Assembly (NCBI RefSeq): GCF_002723835.1
Contig: NZ_BEWG01000076.1
Coordinates: forward strand, 62,214 to 100,158
Direction: 5' to 3'
From: Mycobacterium sp. shizuoka-1
GTDB lineage: Bacteria > Actinomycetota > Actinomycetes > Mycobacteriales > Mycobacteriaceae
DNA: 37,945 nucleotides
Shown here: positions 32,320 through 37,945 of the stretch, in pieces
Layout of the letters: the number at the start of each line of letters is the position of its first letter
Position numbering within the stretch: the stretch's first letter is position 1
Made by a program: the position numbers and the translations under genes
The notes under the pieces: model-generated
Told to the model about the DNA's origin: nothing
Databases searched by the model: none
The model's input: the letters and a program-made list of their open reading frames with translations, nothing else

Positions 32320-34795
32320 TCCGTGCTCGCCGGTGCCACCCCAGCGACCGATCGAACACCGCTCAGTTGCAGCGCACTTCGAGTGGACCGCCGGTCGCCA
32401 CCCCGATCGCATCGCGCTGCGCACCGCAGCCCAGGCCGTCAGCTACGGCGAGCTGTTCGCGTCGGCATGCGCCGTACGCACGGACACGCCACCGGACGGC
32501 CCGACACCGCGAGCCGCGCTGATCCCGGCCACCCTCACCCCGGCCACCGTGTCGGCCATCCTCGGCCTTATCGCCTCTCGGACAGTAGTCGTGGCGCTCG
32601 ACCCCGAACTGGGCAACCACCGCACGATGACGATCGCGACGATCCTGGCCCAGCACGGCTACGACGTCACGACGGTGACCGGGCCATCCACCAGCGAGAC
32701 CGCTCCACCGGGTGCCAGCACGCTGGGAGCGGCCGCCGACACCGCAGACGTCACCAGCATCCAATTCACCTCGGGCTCGACCGGTACCCCGAAAACGGTC
32801 TTGCACACCAATGGACTGTGGCTGGCCGACGCTCAACTGTTGAACGACCGATTCGGCCTGGCCGACGCCCGCACGGTGGCGCTGTGCATGCCGATCAGCT
32901 TCGCCGGCGGGCTCAACATCCTGATCGGGTCACTGCTGGGCGGAGCCGAGATCATCGCGGTCGATCCGCGCGAGCACAGCGCCCGCGCGGCGTTCGAGCG
33001 TATCGATCACTCCCGAGCCCAAGTGATCACGTGCACCCCGTCGTTCGTCGACGCGCTGCACCGGGTGGCCGGCGGCGACCGATTGCCGCACGTCGAACGG
33101 ATCGTCACCACCGGCGAACCGTTGCAGGCCCGTCACGTCCAGTTGCTCAGGGGTCTGGCACCTGGCGCGGTGGTCACCAACTGGGTCGGCTCGACGGAGA
33201 CCTTGGCCATCGCGAGCTACGACATCGGGCCGACCGATGCTGTTCCGCGCGGTGTCATCCCGGTGGGAATCCCCGCACCGCACAAGAGGATCGACATCAG
33301 TCCCGACGGCATCGTGTCGATCACCTCGGCGTACCTCGGCAGCGGCTACCTGGACAAGGCGGCGTCGTCAGCGATGTTCCTGGACAACGGGGACGGAACC
33401 ACGACGTACGTCGGCGGCGATGTCGGCCGGTGGGACGAACACGGCAACTTGGTGCTGGCGGGCCGCTCGGACAACACCGTGAAGATCCGCGGATATCTGG
33501 TCTCTCCGGCAGAGATCGAGGCGACACTGGCCTCCTATGACGACATCCGCGAAGTCGCCGTGGTCGCCGGTGACGACGAGCCGCCGTCGCTGACCGCCTA
33601 TGTGGCACCCAGCGCCACGGATCGGACACCGTCGGTCGCGGAGCTCCGCGGGAGGCTGCACCGAGATCTGCCGCCGTGGATGGTGCCTGCCGGTATCGAG
33701 ATGCTGGCCACGCTGCCGCGAAACGAGCGCGGCAAGGTCGACCGGACGGCGCTACCGAGACCCAGCCGGATTCCGTTCGAGCCGCCCCGCGGTGTCCACG
33801 AAACGGCGACCGCCCGGCTGTGGGCCGAAGTGCTGCGCATCGAGCGGGTCGGCCGTGCCGACAGCTTCTACGCGCTGGGCGGTGACTCGCTGTCCGTCGC
33901 CCAGATGCTGGTGGCGCTGCGGGAGTCTCACGGCGTTGTCCTGGGGCCCAACGATCTCGCCGGCGCGCCTACGCTGGCCGCGTTCGCGAGAACGCTGGCC
34001 GGCGCCCAACGGGTGACGCCGAAGCGGCCGGGCCGGGATCTGCTGCGGCCCACCACCACCGCATTGCGACCGTTGTCGGCGCAGACCGCGGCCGCACCCC
34101 TGTTCTGCTTCACCGGTGCCGGCGCGTCCGCGCTCTGCTTTCTTCCGCTGGCCGAGCGGGTCGGGAATCAGACCGCGGTGTACGCGTTCGAGCCGAACGG
34201 GCTGGCCACGCGCGCGCTGCCGGACTGGTCGATACGGCGTGCGGTCCAACGGCATTGGTCCGACCTGCGCCGACTGCAACCCCACGGTCCCTACACTCTC
34301 GTCGGGCATTCGCTGGGCGCGCACATCGCACTGGAGACGGCGCACACACTGGAAGCCCACGGCGAAACCGTGTCCATGGTCGTGCTGCTGGACCCCTGGC
34401 TGTCGCCCCGGGTGGCCTGGGCGGCGCGCAACGAACTGCCGGACGCGACGGTGACGCTCCAAACCGACGACGCGAACGGCTTCGGGACATGGTGGGAGCG
34501 GCAGAAGACGGTTCCGCTGGCCGGACTGTTCTCCGCCGACTACAACCGCAGGACCCGCGCCGTCGAGGAAGCCGGAATGATTGCCGCGTACCGACATCGG
34601 CCCCGGCCATGGGCGGGCAGCGCACTGCTGATCCGCAGCCATCTCAATGCCGACGACCCTCGACTGTGGCGGCGTGTCCTCACCGGCCAACTGCAGACGG
34701 AGGTGCTGGACTGCGATCACCATTCGATCGTGCGTGCGCCACACATCGCGGCGGTCGTCGACCTGATGCGTGCGGCTCGCGAGGCCCGCTGTTAG
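32309..34795 (+). CDS. Stand-alone A-PCP-thioesterase synthetase without condensation domain
   Basis: This 828-residue protein has three domains. The adenylation domain (about 20-485) has FTSGSTGTPK at 153-162, an atypical NWVGSTET core at 291-298 and Lys466. The carrier domain has GGDS with Ser527. The type I thioesterase (about 595-828) has GHSLG with Ser668, a VVLLDP Asp region near 695 and a His pair at 804-805. The pocket stretch reads SFAGGLN (197-203), without the Asp that binds an alpha-amino group, so an ordinary amino acid is unlikely. A-T-TE enzymes lacking that Asp include synthetases that join two alpha-keto acids; activation of a fatty or hydroxy acid is another option. It could alternatively supply product release for the TE-less siderophore line. 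The TTG start at 32309 has GGAG nine bases upstream and overlaps the glycosyltransferase; it is the best but not certain start. Confidence 0.88.
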   Translation: MSTDPCSPVPPQRPIEHRSVAAHFEWTAGRHPDRIALRTAAQAVSYGELFASACAVRTDTPPDGPTPRAALIPATLTPATVSAILGLIASRTVVVALDPELGNHRTMTIATILAQHGYDVTTVTGPSTSETAPPGASTLGAAADTADVTSIQFTSGSTGTPKTVLHTNGLWLADAQLLNDRFGLADARTVALCMPISFAGGLNILIGSLLGGAEIIAVDPREHSARAAFERIDHSRAQVITCTPSFVDALHRVAGGDRLPHVERIVTTGEPLQARHVQLLRGLAPGAVVTNWVGSTETLAIASYDIGPTDAVPRGVIPVGIPAPHKRIDISPDGIVSITSAYLGSGYLDKAASSAMFLDNGDGTTTYVGGDVGRWDEHGNLVLAGRSDNTVKIRGYLVSPAEIEATLASYDDIREVAVVAGDDEPPSLTAYVAPSATDRTPSVAELRGRLHRDLPPWMVPAGIEMLATLPRNERGKVDRTALPRPSRIPFEPPRGVHETATARLWAEVLRIERVGRADSFYALGGDSLSVAQMLVALRESHGVVLGPNDLAGAPTLAAFARTLAGAQRVTPKRPGRDLLRPTTTALRPLSAQTAAAPLFCFTGAGASALCFLPLAERVGNQTAVYAFEPNGLATRALPDWSIRRAVQRHWSDLRRLQPHGPYTLVGHSLGAHIALETAHTLEAHGETVSMVVLLDPWLSPRVAWAARNELPDATVTLQTDDANGFGTWWERQKTVPLAGLFSADYNRRTRAVEEAGMIAAYRHRPRPWAGSALLIRSHLNADDPRLWRRVLTGQLQTEVLDCDHHSIVRAPHIAAVVDLMRAAREARC

Positions 34796-36030
34796 GCTGC
34801 CTCGGCGACTTCCGTCGTGTCACGGGTCTCTGCGGTTTCCGGGCCCAACGCGCGGTAGAGCGGGGCGGTCACCGCGGTCGTGGCGAACGCGATACCGCAC
34901 AGCATGGCGAAGGCGAACGGGCTGATCAACCGGGCCTGAAAACCCACTGAGGCGACCGTGATCTCGGTGACGCCACGGCAGTTCAACAGCACACCCAACT
35001 TCGCCGATCTCCGCCACGGCCACCGGCTCATCGCGCCGAACACGACACCCGCCGCCAGCTTCGAGGCGAGAGCGGCAAGCGCCAGCACCCCGACGGCGGC
35101 CAGTCCGCCCCAGCTGAGCAGTTCGTGCAGCGCCTGCAACGGAACTGACATCGCGATACTGACGAAGAAGGCCGGCCACAACACGTTGACGATCGCGTTG
35201 AACGCATGTCGCGAGGACGCGTCGGCCACAGCGGCGGGGAAGGTGAACCCCGCCACCACGGCGCCGATCGCCGGATGGAATCCGAGCAACTGCGTCGCCG
35301 CAGCACCGGCAAGTCCGGAGACCGCCATCATCGCCCACGCCGACGCACCTCGATTGAGCGCGTCACATCGCCCGACGACACGGGGGATGACGAGCCCAAC
35401 GGTCACCAGCACGGCGGCCCCGACCGCCACCCTCGGAACCGATACGGCGTTCGCATGCGAGACGACCACCAGGGCGGTCACCAGAATCCAGGCGACGGCG
35501 TCGGTGACCACAGCGATCCGCAGGGCTACCTGTGCGGCGGAGAAGAACGCGATGCCCAGATCTTTGACGATCAATACCAGGACCGGCACCGCGGTGATCC
35601 CCATCGCGACCCCGACGAACAGCCATCCATACACGTCATGGTGTCCGGGACCGTCGATGCGTGCGGCGAACGGCCAGGCCGCCAATGCACACGCCGCCAT
35701 GGGAACGACGACACACGGCGCCGCCCGCCACCCGATCGAGGCATCGCCCACGCTGCCGAAGCGCCGTAACTCGTTGCCCGCCGAGAACATCAGCAGCAGC
35801 AGTCCTGCGGTCCCCGCGGCATCGAGCAATTGACGCGACGTCGCCGAGACAAGCTCGGAGCGAACGGATTCGGGGCAGGCCGCCAGGGCCGTCCCCACCA
35901 GGATGCCGACGACAATCGACCCCAACATCCGGGGCTGACCGACTCTGGCGAACAGGCTCCCGATGATCACCGAGCCGATGACGATCACGGCCAGGGTCAT
36001 CAGCCCCTGTAGTGCATCGCCAAGCGGCAT
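34792..36030 (-). CDS. Cation/proton antiporter, Na+/H+ exchanger family
   Basis: This 412-residue protein is almost wholly hydrophobic with roughly twelve membrane segments. It has the N-terminal GxxxARVGQPxMLG-type region (about 24-37) of the CPA2 exchanger family, seen also in antiporters within antibiotic clusters. The usual DD or ND ion-binding pair reads T176-D177. The start ATG at 36030 lies four bases after the monooxygenase stop, and the gene is probably co-transcribed with it. The frame extends to 36129 but that part overlaps the monooxygenase. The stop codon (TAA) overlaps the stop of the convergent A-PCP-TE gene (TAG) in four shared bases. Its role in an iron-regulated cluster is unknown; pH or ion coupling of export is a guess. 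Confidence 0.85.
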   Translation of the reverse strand: MPLGDALQGLMTLAVIVIGSVIIGSLFARVGQPRMLGSIVVGILVGTALAACPESVRSELVSATSRQLLDAAGTAGLLLLMFSAGNELRRFGSVGDASIGWRAAPCVVVPMAACALAAWPFAARIDGPGHHDVYGWLFVGVAMGITAVPVLVLIVKDLGIAFFSAAQVALRIAVVTDAVAWILVTALVVVSHANAVSVPRVAVGAAVLVTVGLVIPRVVGRCDALNRGASAWAMMAVSGLAGAAATQLLGFHPAIGAVVAGFTFPAAVADASSRHAFNAIVNVLWPAFFVSIAMSVPLQALHELLSWGGLAAVGVLALAALASKLAAGVVFGAMSRWPWRRSAKLGVLLNCRGVTEITVASVGFQARLISPFAFAMLCGIAFATTAVTAPLYRALGPETAETRDTTEVAEAA

Positions 36031-36034
36031 CGGC

Positions 36035-37834
36035 TCAATCCGCCGCTCTGTTGGACACCAGCGCGGGCGCCCCCGAGTCGGACGACGCGTAGCTGCCACC
36101 CAGCAGCGGGTTGTCCACCCAATGCACAAGCGGTGTGCCCATCAAGTGCTTCGGGTGGAAGGCCGACGGGGTCAACTGCAGCACCGCATGACGCAAAGCC
36201 ATATCCCTGCGGTTCTCGACAGGCTCGGAATAGAGATCGTCGCGGGCGGCACGACCGAGGTTGTGCGGCCCCACGATCCGGTAGCTCGACGGATTGAAGC
36301 TGCCGAACCAGATCTGAATGAACAACTTCGGGTTGAACAGCAACGTGCTCATCGGAACAAGGCAACCGATCTCTCGGGCCAGCGCGTCCAGATACATGAT
36401 CTGTGACGGGATGGACTCGGTCTGGCGCGGACTCAACGCCGTCCAGTGGTCCTCCCATGACCTTTCGCGTGCGATGACCTCGTTGAGGTCGGTGGGCGGG
36501 CGCAGCTCGCCGCTGCACACCCTCGCGAAATACCGGGCCTGCATCTCCGCACACACGGGAATGCCTCCCGAGAACGGGCGAACGAACCCGATGAACGCCA
36601 CGGTTCCGTCGTGGTCGGGATGCAGAAAGTGCTTGTACAGAGTGCGCACATTTCCGCCCTCGACCTGCAGATCGCCGAGGTCGAAGTCGTGTTCGAAGCC
36701 GGTGCACAGCACCACACTGTCGAATTGGCCGTCCGTCGAATCACCGAACACGACCCGGTTGCCGTCAGATGCCTTGATTCCACTGTCGTTCAAGGTGACG
36801 CGGCCGTCGGCCAGGGCCGGGATGAAGCTGACGTTCTTACAGAAGATGCGCCGCGGGCTCCAGCTACCGTCAGGGTGAGAGCGCCGGTTCCACGTCTCGA
36901 TCAGCTTCCAGTTCTCAGCGTTGTCCAGCGTCTTCACATCGAGCTTCGCCGGGTCGATGGGTTCACCCATCGGGTTGGTCGCCGATCGGGCACCCGCCGC
37001 GGTCCGGTAGCCGCCGAATGCGGCCAGCAATGACGTGGCGAGACCATAGATCACCGTCATCACCAGGAACAGTGCTTTCGCGAGAGGGTCTCGCCCCCAG
37101 AATGATTCGAGCGCAAGCGGGTAGGTGGTGGCTCGGCGGTACATCTCGTGATGATGTGCCCGCACCGTGCCGTGATCCGTCGTTCGGTTGCGGTCGGACA
37201 CTCTCGGCAGGAGGTAGGTATACGACCGGATCGCCAGCGTGCAGGCACCAGCGACGTCACCGATCTGGCGGACGATATCGGCACCGGATTCGGCGAGGCC
37301 GACGATGAGTACCCGCTTGTCCCGGAAGCGTTCGTTGTTCCGGTATTCGGAGGAATGCACGATCTCACCGGTGAAATTCTGCAGCTCGGCGATCGCCCGG
37401 TTCGGGGTCTTGAACGGCCCCGAGCAGACTGCCACCGCATCGAACGGTTCGGTGGAGTCGATTCCGTCACGTCGCACCGACACGACCCAGCGGTCGGAGA
37501 CCTTCCGAACGTCGGTGACCTCGCCGCCGAATCGGATGTGCTTGCGGAGCCCGAAACGATCGGCATATGCCGTGAGGTAATCGAAATACTCGGCGCGGGT
37601 GTAGAACCTCCGATCCCCCTGGGCCGGATAGTCCGAGTAGGCCATCAGTTTCATCGAGATCGTCAGGTAGAGATCGTCATAGGCCTTCATCCGGTCACCG
37701 TCGCCACTGTGGCGAAGCCAGATCCCACCGATGTCGGGGTTCTTGTCGAAGCAGACGACGTCGTGGCCTTCGTCGAGGAGCTGCTTGATCGTCGTGAGTC
37801 CGCACGGCCCCGCCCCGACGACGCACACCTTCAT
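36035..37834 (-). CDS. Flavin-containing monooxygenase (FMO-like)
   Basis: This 599-residue class B flavoprotein monooxygenase has the FAD-binding GAGPCG turn at residues 7-12. The FMO fingerprint FxGxxxHxxxYR runs from F154 to R165. The second nucleotide turn reads GLAESG at 179-184, where the third position is usually Gly. The final Tyr of the fingerprint fits FMO/N-hydroxylases better than Baeyer-Villiger enzymes. A hydrophobic segment at about 251-274 may anchor it to the membrane. It is clearly different from MbtG, so the locus has two monooxygenases. The ATG at 37834 has GGAGGA upstream. An IdeR box and a TAATAT -10 element precede it. The substrate is unknown; oxidation of a siderophore part or of a product of the A-PCP-TE enzyme is possible. 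Confidence 0.9.
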   Translation of the reverse strand: MKVCVVGAGPCGLTTIKQLLDEGHDVVCFDKNPDIGGIWLRHSGDGDRMKAYDDLYLTISMKLMAYSDYPAQGDRRFYTRAEYFDYLTAYADRFGLRKHIRFGGEVTDVRKVSDRWVVSVRRDGIDSTEPFDAVAVCSGPFKTPNRAIAELQNFTGEIVHSSEYRNNERFRDKRVLIVGLAESGADIVRQIGDVAGACTLAIRSYTYLLPRVSDRNRTTDHGTVRAHHHEMYRRATTYPLALESFWGRDPLAKALFLVMTVIYGLATSLLAAFGGYRTAAGARSATNPMGEPIDPAKLDVKTLDNAENWKLIETWNRRSHPDGSWSPRRIFCKNVSFIPALADGRVTLNDSGIKASDGNRVVFGDSTDGQFDSVVLCTGFEHDFDLGDLQVEGGNVRTLYKHFLHPDHDGTVAFIGFVRPFSGGIPVCAEMQARYFARVCSGELRPPTDLNEVIARERSWEDHWTALSPRQTESIPSQIMYLDALAREIGCLVPMSTLLFNPKLFIQIWFGSFNPSSYRIVGPHNLGRAARDDLYSEPVENRRDMALRHAVLQLTPSAFHPKHLMGTPLVHWVDNPLLGGSYASSDSGAPALVSNRAAD

Positions 37835-37877
37835 CTATTCCTCCGACATTGCCACTGCGCCAGCGCACCCCGTCGAG

Positions 37878-37883
37878 ATATTA
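37878..37883 (-). promoter_or_regulatory. -10 promoter element of the monooxygenase gene
   Basis: The minus strand reads TAATAT, close to the mycobacterial SigA -10 consensus TANNNT. It overlaps the edge of the IdeR box and would start transcription about 35-40 bases before the ATG. I could not assign a clear -35 element. Confidence 0.5.
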
Positions 37884-37899
37884 GGGCAGGCTAACTTCG
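37881..37899 (-). promoter_or_regulatory. IdeR box upstream of the monooxygenase-antiporter operon
   Basis: TTAGGGCAGGCTAACTTCG (plus-strand reading) matches 14 of 19 positions of the IdeR consensus. It overlaps a minus-strand TAATAT -10 element and lies 46 bases before the monooxygenase start, a repressor-like position. Confidence 0.75.
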
Positions 37900-37945
37900 T
37901 TTGGGGGCCTACCTTCTCGGCCCGAAAGACGGCTGTGGGTGCGGG

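Noticed and set aside
37901..37919. Second IdeR-like sequence next to the box at 37881
   Set aside because: Only scattered matches to the consensus, below what I accepted for the other sites.

Overview
The window comes from a GC-rich mycobacterium (Mycobacterium sensu lato). This rests on a PE/PPE pair and the type VII secretion genes eccA, eccB and eccC in the ESX-3 order, together with a mycobactin-type siderophore operon and repeated 19-bp sites matching the IdeR iron box. All genes are intact except the PPE gene, which runs off the left edge. The coding genes are packed with 1-20 bp overlaps, and no tRNA, rRNA, insertion sequence or CRISPR array was seen.

Layout, left to right. (1) 1-8664, minus strand: the ESX-3 front half, transcribed eccA3-eccB3-eccC3-PE5-PPE4, with an IdeR box just upstream of eccA3. 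The rest of ESX-3 (esxG/H, espG3, eccD3, mycP3, eccE3) should lie left of the window. (2) 8762-24377, minus strand: one translationally coupled siderophore operon in the order mbtB-mbtE-mbtF-mbtG-mbtH. This is the classical mycobactin order, but the polyketide synthase genes mbtC and mbtD are absent. Instead the mbtE-like protein carries a second full C-A-PCP module. (3) 24393-24431: a double IdeR box between divergent mbtB and mbtA (salicyl-AMP ligase, plus strand). mbtI (salicylate synthase, minus strand) converges on mbtA. (4) 27421-27539: two IdeR boxes between mbtI and a plus-strand operon of a family-2 glycosyltransferase, a three-gene DrrABC-type ABC exporter, a family-1 glycosyltransferase and an unusual A-PCP-thioesterase protein. 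(5) 34792-37834, minus strand: a flavin monooxygenase and a cation/proton antiporter behind a sixth IdeR box.

How they may work together: MbtI makes salicylate and MbtA loads it on the aryl carrier of MbtB. MbtB adds and cyclises Ser/Thr (or Cys), and MbtE and MbtF add three further units. MbtG hydroxylates the lysine side chains and MbtH supports the adenylation domains. ESX-3 is known to be needed for mycobactin-dependent iron use. The predicted product is therefore a salicyl-azoline hydroxamate siderophore in which an NRPS-loaded building block replaces the polyketide spacer of mycobactin. The glycosyltransferases, exporter, A-PCP-TE protein and monooxygenase, all near IdeR boxes, look like an attached tailoring/export set. 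That set is the least familiar part and the best candidate for an undescribed system: a possibly glycosylated or otherwise modified siderophore, or an iron-regulated second metabolite. The product structure is inference and cannot be read from DNA alone.
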